Below, piece by piece: positions 1 through 8,955 of a DNA stretch of 64,000 nt. Within the stretch, counting starts at the first letter, position 1. The number at the start of each line of letters is the position of its first letter. A model generated the notes under the pieces. The model saw nothing but the letters and a program-made list of their open reading frames with translations, had not been told where the DNA came from and did no database searches. The stretch spans positions 1 through 64,000 of the forward strand of contig NZ_BJKB01000004.1 in assembly GCF_010725055.1 (NCBI RefSeq), written 5' to 3'. Made by a program: the position numbers and the translations under genes. This DNA is from Gelidibacter japonicus (GTDB lineage: Bacteria > Bacteroidota > Bacteroidia > Flavobacteriales > Flavobacteriaceae).

Positions 1-2
1 AT

Positions 3-56
3 AGGTTGGCAGATTCATCTGGCAACAAAGCTATGTTTTCAAGTCCGTTCGGCTGA
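3..56 (+). other. possible 3' end of an upstream gene
   Basis: One forward frame is open from the window edge and reads RLADSSGNKAMFSSPFG before a TGA at 54-56. It could be the tail of a gene lying mostly outside the window. Eighteen codons are too few to name a family, and the reverse strand is also open over part of this stretch, so this is only a possibility. The remaining bases up to 128 show nothing else. Confidence 0.2.
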
Positions 57-128
57 CAAACCTCTATAACCAACTAAATTTCAAATATTTCAAAGAACAA
101 TTTTAAGTTTTAATGGGACAGTAATGAT

Positions 129-3100
129 ATGATAACAAATATTTTGAAGCTCCCAACCAACAAGATTTTGATGCTTTTGTCAGTTCTTACACTTGCAGCT
201 TGTGCCAGTTATAATCCACAATCTAAAATTCCAGCAAAGGATAACAGTTCCACAAAAAAACCGATTCATACATTTTTCGTTGCTGGTGGTTTAGGAACTG
301 CAGAACCAAACTCCAATCTTGAATTACAAAAACTTCTTAAGTCATATTTAGACAAAGCCAGCAACGAAAGCACCTTGCTTTACACTGGCGACAACCTTCC
401 AAAAAAGGCTGACAAAAGCACAAGGAAGTCGTATATAAATGCCCAAATCGAAATCGCCAAAGACTTTAAAGGCAAGACCGTTTTTATTCCTGGACATCAC
501 GAATGGAGCAGTAAAAATACCTCAGAGATCGAATGGGTGGAGGACTACCTAAAAGACAATAACATCAAAAACTTTGAAGTACAGCCAACAAATGTGTGTC
601 CTTTAGAATATGTTGAAGTCAATGAGACACTCGATATTCTTTACGTAGATTCCAACTGGTTCTCCATCAATTGGGATCACGTTGAAGGCATGAATTTAAA
701 ATGTACCGATATTAATACCAAGCGCAGATTCAATGAAGAATTTGAAGGATATATAAAAGATTCAAGAGGTAAGAATCTATTGATTGTGATGCATCATCCC
801 ATTTTTAGCAATGGAAAGTATGCAGGAAATGCTACGTTTTTAGAGAGCATAACGCCATTGCCAATTGTAGGGAATATTGTCCATGAAGTTATTGATTTAG
901 GAGGTTTTTCAAGACAAAGACTCAAATCACATCGTTATAATTACTTGCGTACCGTCATCAGTTCCTTGGTGCAGGACAATGAGCGTGTGACTATTGTATC
1001 AGGACATGAAGAAAGCCTACAATACCTTGCCAGTGAGAATATTCGCCAAATTATAAGTGGATCTCTGGGCAGTCGCACAGGAACCAGAATGTCTAAAGGC
1101 ACCATTGCCAATATTGGGGGTTCGTTGGATTTTGACGGCAAATTTACCTATGGCGAAAAAGGATTTGCTATTATCAATTTCTATGAAGATGGCACTTCAG
1201 ACGTTAAGTTTGTTACTGAGGAAGATACGTTCTCCTTTGAGCTAAACGACAAATTCCCTGAAATTGAAGAAGAATATCCAATTCCAACATTTTCTGAGCC
1301 TACAAAAACACTGGCTATTACGACCGATAAAGATAAGCTCGATAAGTCAGGATTTTATAAATTTATATGGGGAGAACGCTATCGCAGTTATTTTGGGAAA
1401 CCCGTTACTGCAGATATTGGAATATTGGACACTTTATACTCTGGAATGAAAATCACCAAGCAAGGCGGTGGACATCAATCCTTTTCGGCACGACTTGAAG
1501 ATGAAGTAGGCAGAGAATATGCCATGAGAGGCCTACAGAAAGATGCGCTTAAGTTCTTGCGTTTTAAAGTTCCCGGAATTGCCTATGTGGAAGAAGATTT
1601 TGAAGGCACTTTTGTCGAAACAATGATTTATGACTTTTTCAGCACTACTCATCCTTATATGCAATTGGTCATTGATCCGTTGGCAAAGTCAGCAGGTATC
1701 AACCATGCCAACACCCAATTGTACTATTTGCCAAAGCAACCTGGTTTTAAAATGTTGGGAGATGACTATGGCGACCAGTTGTATTTTATTGAAGAACGCC
1801 CAATGGACAAGCAAAAAGACTTTGAGGGTTACAACCGAGCAAATCCGAAAGAAAAGGGAGAAGCTGTCAATTTTGAAAGCACCACAGATGTTCTTGAAAA
1901 ATTGAATGAAGATGAAAAATATACCATTGATCAGCGCGCCTACATTCGCGCGCGATTATTTGATATGCTCATTGGCGATTGGGATCGTCATGAAGATCAA
2001 TGGCGATGGATAGAATATGAAATCAGCGATGACGATATACGATTTATTCCAATTCCAAGAGACAGAGATGCGGCCTTTTCCAAATTTGATGGCGTGGCCA
2101 TTCCAATTATTAAAATGCTAATGCCTGATGTCAGGTTTTGGCAATCTTATGATACGGATATAAAAAATGTGAAATGGTTTAACGGTGAGGGTAACAATTT
2201 GGACGTTGCATTTTTGAACAAGCACGATGCATCGGTTTGGGTGGAAGAAGCCAAAATAATCCAATCGGGCATGACTGACGAGGTGATTGACCAAGCTTTC
2301 CAACGGTTGCCTACTGAAGTCCAAGATGAAGCATCTGAAGACATCAAAAACAAACTCAAAGGCCGATTGAAAAACCTTGATGCCATTGCCAAACGCTATG
2401 GCGACAGAATGCAGCAAATTGTAGTGATCCATGGCACCAACAAAGATGATAAAATAGAAATTACCCGATTACCACAAGGCAAAACCAAAGTCGTTTTGAA
2501 ACGACTAAAGACCGATGCTCCAAACCCTATATTCTTTGAACGTACGTTTGATAGAGAAGCCACAAAAGAACTCTGGATTTACGGTTTAAATGATGACGAC
2601 ATATTTGAAGTTTCTGGAGACGGCGATCGTGAAATTATGTTACGATTAGTCGGTGGTCATGGCGATGACGTGTTTGAGATCAACAATCGTAAAAAATTGA
2701 AAGTGTACGATTGGAAACATGAAGAGGCCGAGTTTACAGATAAAACACCGGCAAAACATTTTACACCTCTTTATGAAACCAACACCTTCATTTATCGTGA
2801 ATTTAAAGAGAATAGTAATGTCTTTTTTCCTAATTTAGGATTTAAAACAGACGAAGGCGTATTTTTCGGAGCGAAAGATACTTATACCAACCATGGTTTT
2901 AATGGTGAGGATTTTAGATACAAGCACACGCTTTCAGCCAATTATTTTTTCAATTTTGGTGCTGTAGAAGTTGAATATGCAGGCATTTTTGCCAATATCA
3001 TCCCAAATTGGAATTTTGAAGCTATTGGTTATTATGCCAGCTCTCAATTTGCCAGTAACTTTTTTGGTTATGGCAATGATACTAAATACGACGAAGATGC

Positions 3101-3836
3101 TGTAGGCAAAGATTTTAACAGAGCACGAATCAAACAAATTAAGTTAAGAAGTGGAATTGCTTATCGAAGCATCCATTTTCACGCTCTTTTTGAAAACTAT
3201 AGTGTGGAGGAAGATTCAGATCGATACTTTAATTCCAATAATTTTGGAGAAGACGTTTTCGAAACTCAAAATTATGTGGGCGCGGAGGCAGACATATTGT
3301 ATGAAAACGTTGATGCCATGGATTTTCCTACCCGTGGGCTTTATTTTAAAGCAGTGCTTGGGTACAAGAAAAACTTAAAATTGGATAATAACCAATTCGG
3401 ATATGCTGCCTTCAAATTAGGCTTTGACAAGAAATTAATTCATTCCGGAGATTTGGTTTTGGGCTCAAAAGCCGAGATTAGAACCAATTTTGGAGATGAT
3501 TATTTATTCTATCATGCTCAGTCTATAGGAGGTGACACTGGTTTAAGAGGATATAGAAATAATAGATTTGCAGGTAAAACATCCTTTTATCAGAGTACAG
3601 ATCTTAAATGGCGCTTAAAACGTTACGTCACTGCAGTTACCCCAATAACCATTGGCGTGTTTGGTGGATTTGATTATGGTCGTGTGTGGTTGTCAGATGA
3701 TGCGTCAAACACATGGCACAATTCCTTTGGTGGCGGATTTTGGATAGGCAGTTTAAATGCGTTTTCAGTGAATGCAGGTTATTTTGTATCAGATGAAGAT
3801 GCCATCATACAGGTAGGCTTAGGTTTTGGTTTTTAA
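129..3836 (+). CDS. outer-membrane lipoprotein: calcineurin-like phosphoesterase domain plus BamA/TamA-type barrel
   Basis: 1235 residues. A lipoprotein signal ends in LTLAAC with the lipidated Cys at residue 25. Residues about 45-300 resemble a calcineurin-like metallophosphoesterase: GDN at 87-89, GHHE at 122-125, HHP at 222-224 and GHEE at 292-295. The first metal motif, normally G-D, reads G-G at 53-54, and the last motif, normally GHEH, reads GHEE, so the metal site looks incomplete. A long middle region has no name I recognise. The C-terminal 300 or so residues form a surface-antigen (D15/BamA-like) beta barrel with the diagnostic GLRGY loop motif near 1138-1142, and the protein ends in F as outer-membrane barrels do. 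It probably sits in the outer membrane. The substrate is unknown. The next gene starts 25 bases later on the same strand and may be cotranscribed. Confidence 0.8.
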   Translation: MITNILKLPTNKILMLLSVLTLAACASYNPQSKIPAKDNSSTKKPIHTFFVAGGLGTAEPNSNLELQKLLKSYLDKASNESTLLYTGDNLPKKADKSTRKSYINAQIEIAKDFKGKTVFIPGHHEWSSKNTSEIEWVEDYLKDNNIKNFEVQPTNVCPLEYVEVNETLDILYVDSNWFSINWDHVEGMNLKCTDINTKRRFNEEFEGYIKDSRGKNLLIVMHHPIFSNGKYAGNATFLESITPLPIVGNIVHEVIDLGGFSRQRLKSHRYNYLRTVISSLVQDNERVTIVSGHEESLQYLASENIRQIISGSLGSRTGTRMSKGTIANIGGSLDFDGKFTYGEKGFAIINFYEDGTSDVKFVTEEDTFSFELNDKFPEIEEEYPIPTFSEPTKTLAITTDKDKLDKSGFYKFIWGERYRSYFGKPVTADIGILDTLYSGMKITKQGGGHQSFSARLEDEVGREYAMRGLQKDALKFLRFKVPGIAYVEEDFEGTFVETMIYDFFSTTHPYMQLVIDPLAKSAGINHANTQLYYLPKQPGFKMLGDDYGDQLYFIEERPMDKQKDFEGYNRANPKEKGEAVNFESTTDVLEKLNEDEKYTIDQRAYIRARLFDMLIGDWDRHEDQWRWIEYEISDDDIRFIPIPRDRDAAFSKFDGVAIPIIKMLMPDVRFWQSYDTDIKNVKWFNGEGNNLDVAFLNKHDASVWVEEAKIIQSGMTDEVIDQAFQRLPTEVQDEASEDIKNKLKGRLKNLDAIAKRYGDRMQQIVVIHGTNKDDKIEITRLPQGKTKVVLKRLKTDAPNPIFFERTFDREATKELWIYGLNDDDIFEVSGDGDREIMLRLVGGHGDDVFEINNRKKLKVYDWKHEEAEFTDKTPAKHFTPLYETNTFIYREFKENSNVFFPNLGFKTDEGVFFGAKDTYTNHGFNGEDFRYKHTLSANYFFNFGAVEVEYAGIFANIIPNWNFEAIGYYASSQFASNFFGYGNDTKYDEDAVGKDFNRARIKQIKLRSGIAYRSIHFHALFENYSVEEDSDRYFNSNNFGEDVFETQNYVGAEADILYENVDAMDFPTRGLYFKAVLGYKKNLKLDNNQFGYAAFKLGFDKKLIHSGDLVLGSKAEIRTNFGDDYLFYHAQSIGGDTGLRGYRNNRFAGKTSFYQSTDLKWRLKRYVTAVTPITIGVFGGFDYGRVWLSDDASNTWHNSFGGGFWIGSLNAFSVNAGYFVSDEDAIIQVGLGFGF

Positions 3837-3861
3837 TTAATTTGTTGAAATATATGTTGCT

Positions 3862-5685
3862 ATGAGTTTTGAAATCATCCTTGTATTCATCATTCTTGGA
3901 GTAACTATCCTACTCTTTGCAACAGAAGCTTTGCCGATAGATAAGATTGCATTCTTGATCATCGTAGCACTCGTTTTATCTGGCTTGACCTCTCCAGAGG
4001 AGGCCATTAGTGGTTTTTCAAGTTCGGCCACCATTACCATCCTCATGCTCATGATTTTGGCCATTGGTCTCGAAGACAATGGCGTGATTGATCTTTTGAC
4101 CCAATCCATCAAGAAATTGAAAATTTTACCCATGGTTTTGATGGTTCCCGTTTTTATGTTGATATCGGCATCCATTTCATCATTTATTAGTACTACTGCA
4201 GTGGTGGTTATTTTTATAAAAATTATTGCCCAACTTTCAGAGAAGTATAATTTCTCTGCCCCAAAATTATTGATGCCCATTTCCTTTGCAGGGATTTTAG
4301 GCGGCAGCTGTACTTTGATGGGAACTTCCACAAATCTCTTGGTGAATTCGGTTGCCCAAAAATTAGGCGCAGAACAATTTTCGTTCTTTGAATTTACCCT
4401 CTATGGCGTCATTTTATTGGTGGTTGGTATTGTGTTTATGACCTTCGCAAGCCGATGGCTACCAAAAACCAACAAGAACGATCTTACTGATACTTCGGTT
4501 GACAACACCTTCTTATTCTCCTTGACCGTAAAACCAGAATCAAAGTTAATCGGTACCCCAATTTCGGATGCTAAATTTTATAAAAATCCAGATATCCGTG
4601 TATTAAGACTGATTCGCAATGACATTGTCAACGACAATCCAGGCCCTAACACCACCCTAAGGCCTAATGACAAATTAGTCGTGTTAAGTGATGTCAAGGC
4701 CTATGCATCCATTTCTAAAGAAGATTTTAGACTTACCGCTGAGAATGAATTGTCTTTTCTTGAGGATATTGATCCCGATAATGAAAGTGACACTAAAAAA
4801 AGCGCCTATAGCTATGTGGAATTATTGATTCTTCCAGGATCGGAGTTTATTGACAAATCCTTTTCTGAAATTAAAAACTTGCTCTTTAATATTGCAAGGC
4901 CATTGGGAATTCAGAACAGGAGACAATTTCAAAAAGGGATGCGCCTGAATCTGCCTAAAATCATTAAAAACACCAATTTACAAGCAGGAGACAAATTGCT
5001 TCTAAAAGCAAAAAAAGAAGACATTGAACATCTCTATTCCATAAACAATACCATTGTGCTAATGCATCATGAGGAAGATTATAAAATCAATCCTTACAAA
5101 AGGACCATAAGTTTAGTAGCTCTAGTTATGGTGGTTGGGTTGGCGGCAAGTGGTGTGTTGACCATCTTATCAAGTACATTATGTGGGGTTGGATTACTAC
5201 TTATAACAAATTGTATCAGCCTATCAAAAATTTACAAAAAAGTGAACTGGCAAATCATTTTTTTATTGGCTGGCATGATCCCTTTGGGAATTGCCATGAA
5301 CAATTCCAAAACGGACATTTGGATCTCTGAGATGCTATTAAATTTCCTCACTGGACAGAACAACATTATTATTTTAGGCGTTCTCTTTGCCATTACCATG
5401 ATCATAAGTGGTTTTATATCCAACAATGCCACTGCGGTCATCATAACGCCCATAGCCATTACACTTGCTGCTGGATTAAATTTACCTGCAAAACCGTTTA
5501 TCCTTGCGGTCATGTTTGCCGCCAATTTCAGTTTTTTCACACCAATGGGCTATCAGACCAACACCTTAATTTACGGAACTGGCGCCTATAAATTCAGGCA
5601 TTTCCTAATTATAGGAGGATTGTTGTCCATAATCCTGTTAGTTGTTGGTACGCTTCTCTTGTCTACTATGCTCAATGGCCTATAA
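3862..5685 (+). CDS. SLC13 (DASS)-type anion/sodium symporter with two TrkA-C domains
   Basis: 607 residues, an inner-membrane transporter. Hydrophobic helices fill residues 1-200 and again about 420-600. Each half carries a family signature: MGTSTNLL (153-160) and SNNATAV (520-526), the latter followed by MGYQTNTL near 562-569. These are the substrate and sodium binding loops of the divalent-anion:Na+ symporter family. Between the halves, two soluble domains (about 215-280 and 320-395) resemble TrkA-C/RCK-C domains, as in bacterial SLC13 proteins annotated as sulfate or dicarboxylate permeases. Substrate cannot be read from sequence; sulfate, phosphate or C4-dicarboxylates are all possible. 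It follows the phosphoesterase-barrel gene closely. Confidence 0.85.
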   Translation: MSFEIILVFIILGVTILLFATEALPIDKIAFLIIVALVLSGLTSPEEAISGFSSSATITILMLMILAIGLEDNGVIDLLTQSIKKLKILPMVLMVPVFMLISASISSFISTTAVVVIFIKIIAQLSEKYNFSAPKLLMPISFAGILGGSCTLMGTSTNLLVNSVAQKLGAEQFSFFEFTLYGVILLVVGIVFMTFASRWLPKTNKNDLTDTSVDNTFLFSLTVKPESKLIGTPISDAKFYKNPDIRVLRLIRNDIVNDNPGPNTTLRPNDKLVVLSDVKAYASISKEDFRLTAENELSFLEDIDPDNESDTKKSAYSYVELLILPGSEFIDKSFSEIKNLLFNIARPLGIQNRRQFQKGMRLNLPKIIKNTNLQAGDKLLLKAKKEDIEHLYSINNTIVLMHHEEDYKINPYKRTISLVALVMVVGLAASGVLTILSSTLCGVGLLLITNCISLSKIYKKVNWQIIFLLAGMIPLGIAMNNSKTDIWISEMLLNFLTGQNNIIILGVLFAITMIISGFISNNATAVIITPIAITLAAGLNLPAKPFILAVMFAANFSFFTPMGYQTNTLIYGTGAYKFRHFLIIGGLLSIILLVVGTLLLSTMLNGL

Positions 5686-5824
5686 TTTCAACACTTAAGT
5701 TCCTTTATTTTGCGATATCCTAAAAGTAGACCGTCTAAATTTCGTTATTCGGTAAAAATTTCAAATAAGGCACAGTGTTCCACTTTGCTTTAGTAATTTT
5801 AGAGGTTCAATTAAATTTTTAAGA

Positions 5825-8404
5825 ATGTCAAAACAGCCAAAATTAACACGATTTAATCAGAGTGTTTTATCAAAGTATCAGATCTATAATGGTATTTTCA
5901 TGACCTTGCCTTTTGATGCCGTCACAAAAACCGGTGTCTTATTGCCATTGTTTCATGAAACATGTCAGAAAGGCTTTAGTGCTGGCGAAGACCCTACCAC
6001 TATCGTCAATTCATTTTTTAAAAAATATCAAGCCCGACGTAGTCCTGAAAGTCAAATTAATTTACTGTTTCGTTTTATTCAATACATTGAACGACAAGTG
6101 GTGTTGTTTGATGCCATAGAAGATGCCGCATTCCCCATAGTCAATAATATGGATGGGATAGGAACTTTAAGAAGTTTGAAAGAAAGCGTCTCTGCAGAAA
6201 ATAAATTGGAACTCCTCAAAAAATATTTGGAAGAGTTTAAGGTTCGAATCGTCCTAACCGCACATCCTACACAATTTTACCCAGGATCTGTCTTGGGGAT
6301 TATTACCGATTTGACGGAAGCCATCAAGGAAAACGATTTACTTCGCATCAACGATTTACTCGCTCAATTAGGAAAAACCCCCTTCTTTAAACATGAAAAA
6401 CCAACGCCTTACGATGAAGCAGTCAGCTTAATCTGGTATTTAGAAAACGTTTTTTATAAATCCTTTGGAGACATTTTTGATTATATCCAACAGAACATTT
6501 TTGACGGCAAACAAATTGACAACAACATTATCAATATCGGATTTTGGCCTGGTGGCGATCGCGATGGAAACCCTTTTGTAACGCCTGAAATTACACTCAA
6601 AGTTGCAGCACGTCTAAAAGAAACCATCATTAAGAATTATTATCGTGATGTTAGACGTCTAAAAAGAAAACTCACTTTTAGGGGTATTGAAGATAGTATG
6701 TCGTTCCTTGAAAAAGAGCTCTATGAACTTATGATAGGCAATCCTTCTGAATTGACCTTAGAGGATTTAAAAGCAGAATTGATTTCAGTAAAAGACATTA
6801 TCATCAATAAACATCAGTCTTTATATATTTCTGAAATCAACAGCCTCTTGAATAAAATCCATCTCTTCGGATTCCATTTTTCGACTTTGGATATCCGACA
6901 GGACAGTCGTGCGCACGATAAAGTATTTACCGATTTAGTGCAAACATTATTAGATAGTGGTAACGCTATTTTTCCAAAAAATTATTTCGATCTTTCTCCT
7001 ACAGAACAAGTTGAAGTATTATCTCATGTTGAAGGAAAAATTGACTTCTCATTAGTTAAAGATCCTGAAACGCTCAAAACTTTACAAATCATTGAAGCGA
7101 TTAAAACCATTCAAGAAACTAATGGCGAACAAGCTTGCAATAGGTATATCATCAGCAATAACCAAAGCACGCTACATGTCATGCAATTGTTTGCGATGTT
7201 AAAACTCGTTGCATTCCAAGAGGACATGTCCGTGGATATCGGTCCTCTTTTTGAAACCATTACCGACTTGGAAAACGCGCATTTGGTCATGGAAGAACTG
7301 TATACCAATCCTGCCTACAGTGCACATTTAAAATCGAGAAAAAACAAACAAACCATTATGCTCGGGTTTAGTGATGGCACTAAGGACGGCGGTTACTTAA
7401 TGGCAAACTGGGCCATTTATAAAGCCAAAGAACGTCTTACCGAAATTTCACGCAAGTATGATGTAACCGTAATTTTTTTCGATGGCCGTGGTGGACCACC
7501 TGCTCGTGGTGGCGGAAAAACACATAATTTTTATGCGTCTTTAGGGCCAACTATTGAAGACAAAGAAGTCCAACTGACCATACAAGGGCAGACCATTAGT
7601 TCTAACTTTGGCACTTTAGATTCTTCTCAATACAACTTGGAGCAGTTGATCAGTTCAGGTATCCACAACCGACTAAGTGATACGGACTTACGTATGGTAC
7701 CAGAAAACAGAGAGGTCATGGGCAATTTGGCAACCTTGAGTTATAAGGCTTACGCCAATTTTAAAGCGCATCCTAAGTTCATTTCTTACTTAGAGAATAT
7801 GAGTACCTTAAAATATTATTCCAAAACCAATATTGGAAGCAGGCCAACCAAACGCGGCAAATCAGAGGGACTCGTTTTTGAGGATTTAAGAGCCATCCCG
7901 TTTGTAGGATCTTGGAGCCAACTCAAGCAAAACGTACCAGGATTCTTTGGCGTTGGTACTGCATTAAAACACTATGAAGACAATAACGAATTTGAAAAAG
8001 TACAGCACCTCTTCAAAACCTCTAGTTTCTTCAAGACCTTGATAGAAAATAGTATGATGTCACTCTCAAAATCTTTCTTTGATTTGACTAAATACATGTC
8101 TGACGATCCTGAATACGGCGAATTCTGGAATATTATTTACGATGAATATTTGACCACAAAACGATTGATTCTAAAATTAACAGGTTATACTGAATTGATG
8201 CAGGAAGAACCTTCAGGAAAAGCCTCAATTAGAATACGGGAATCTATCGTATTGCCACTTCTAACCATTCAACAGTACGCTCTAAAGAAAATTCAGGAGC
8301 TGGAAAAAGAATCACCACGGGACGAAGCACAAATAAAAGTTTACGAAAAGATCGTCATGCGTTCTTTATTCGGAAATATTAATGCGAGTAGAAATTCGGC
8401 TTAA
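5825..8404 (+). CDS. ppc: phosphoenolpyruvate carboxylase
   Basis: 859 residues, close to the usual length. It carboxylates PEP with bicarbonate to oxaloacetate, the anaplerotic step feeding aspartate, glutamate and their families. Key motifs are present: VLTAHPTQ with the catalytic His at 147, GGDRDGNP (243-250), the GFSDGTKDGGY loop, and the mobile loop DGRGGPPARGGG (553-564). The C-terminus is a basic short tail (RNSA) rather than the exact E. coli QNTG. It stands alone with a terminator right behind it. Its position just before gltBD and the ilv, arg and leu genes suits a role in supplying carbon skeletons. Confidence 0.97.
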   Translation: MSKQPKLTRFNQSVLSKYQIYNGIFMTLPFDAVTKTGVLLPLFHETCQKGFSAGEDPTTIVNSFFKKYQARRSPESQINLLFRFIQYIERQVVLFDAIEDAAFPIVNNMDGIGTLRSLKESVSAENKLELLKKYLEEFKVRIVLTAHPTQFYPGSVLGIITDLTEAIKENDLLRINDLLAQLGKTPFFKHEKPTPYDEAVSLIWYLENVFYKSFGDIFDYIQQNIFDGKQIDNNIINIGFWPGGDRDGNPFVTPEITLKVAARLKETIIKNYYRDVRRLKRKLTFRGIEDSMSFLEKELYELMIGNPSELTLEDLKAELISVKDIIINKHQSLYISEINSLLNKIHLFGFHFSTLDIRQDSRAHDKVFTDLVQTLLDSGNAIFPKNYFDLSPTEQVEVLSHVEGKIDFSLVKDPETLKTLQIIEAIKTIQETNGEQACNRYIISNNQSTLHVMQLFAMLKLVAFQEDMSVDIGPLFETITDLENAHLVMEELYTNPAYSAHLKSRKNKQTIMLGFSDGTKDGGYLMANWAIYKAKERLTEISRKYDVTVIFFDGRGGPPARGGGKTHNFYASLGPTIEDKEVQLTIQGQTISSNFGTLDSSQYNLEQLISSGIHNRLSDTDLRMVPENREVMGNLATLSYKAYANFKAHPKFISYLENMSTLKYYSKTNIGSRPTKRGKSEGLVFEDLRAIPFVGSWSQLKQNVPGFFGVGTALKHYEDNNEFEKVQHLFKTSSFFKTLIENSMMSLSKSFFDLTKYMSDDPEYGEFWNIIYDEYLTTKRLILKLTGYTELMQEEPSGKASIRIRESIVLPLLTIQQYALKKIQELEKESPRDEAQIKVYEKIVMRSLFGNINASRNSA

Positions 8405-8428
8405 GAAACAGTTTTTATTCTATAAATT

Positions 8429-8463
8429 AAAGCCCTTAACCTTTGAAACGTTGAGGGCTTTTT
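8429..8463 (+). terminator. intrinsic terminator of ppc
   Basis: AAAGCCCTTAAC (8429-8440) pairs with GTTGAGGGCTTT (8450-8461) with one G-T pair and an 8-nt loop, followed by more T. It lies 25 bases after the ppc stop. Confidence 0.85.
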
Positions 8464-8955
8464 AGTCTAATTTCTCTACAATTTCTTCATCAAATGGGTC
8501 TCAATAAACAGGCATGCAGATCTAAAAAACACACCAAAACTTTTGTTGAACATGACGTTTTAAAATGAAACACAAATGCATGAGTTTTGAGTCAAAAAAA
8601 ATCAGTGGAAATCCACTCAATCAGTTTTCTCAGCATTCCATTAAATCATTATCTAAAGTCAAAAAGTAGGTTCCGAAAAATCATCAGAAAAAGGAATCAT
8701 CTAAAAACCTTCTTATTTAAACAAAAAGCTCACATAAAACTGTGTTTTAGTGAATAAAATTTAACATAATTGAAATTTTAATGAATTTAATTTATTGATA
8801 ATTTCTTAATATGAAGTTTTCAAAATGCCAATCTGATAATTATAAGACCTCTCATTATCAATCTCGAAAAAGTGAATCTGCAATTTTAAATTTCCGGATT
8901 TTCCACATAACTTAGAAACCAATAAAGGTATAAAAACCACTAAATTTTTTATTTT
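8464..8955 (+). other. AT-rich upstream region of gltB
   Basis: About 490 bases without a supported gene. Two frames of about 34 codons (8565-8669 and one starting near 8811) exist but have no recognisable motif, no run of regulatory codons and no following terminator. No exact TAnnTTTG box was found. The length suggests the gltB promoter and control region, but I cannot point to a site. Confidence 0.4.

Noticed and set aside
2118-2432. Reverse-strand frames inside large forward genes (also within gltB, leuC and others)
   Set aside because: They lack family similarity and lie opposite well-supported genes.
8464-8955. Leader peptide or riboswitch before gltB
   Set aside because: Two frames of about 34 codons exist, but no regulatory codon run, terminator or recognisable aptamer was found.
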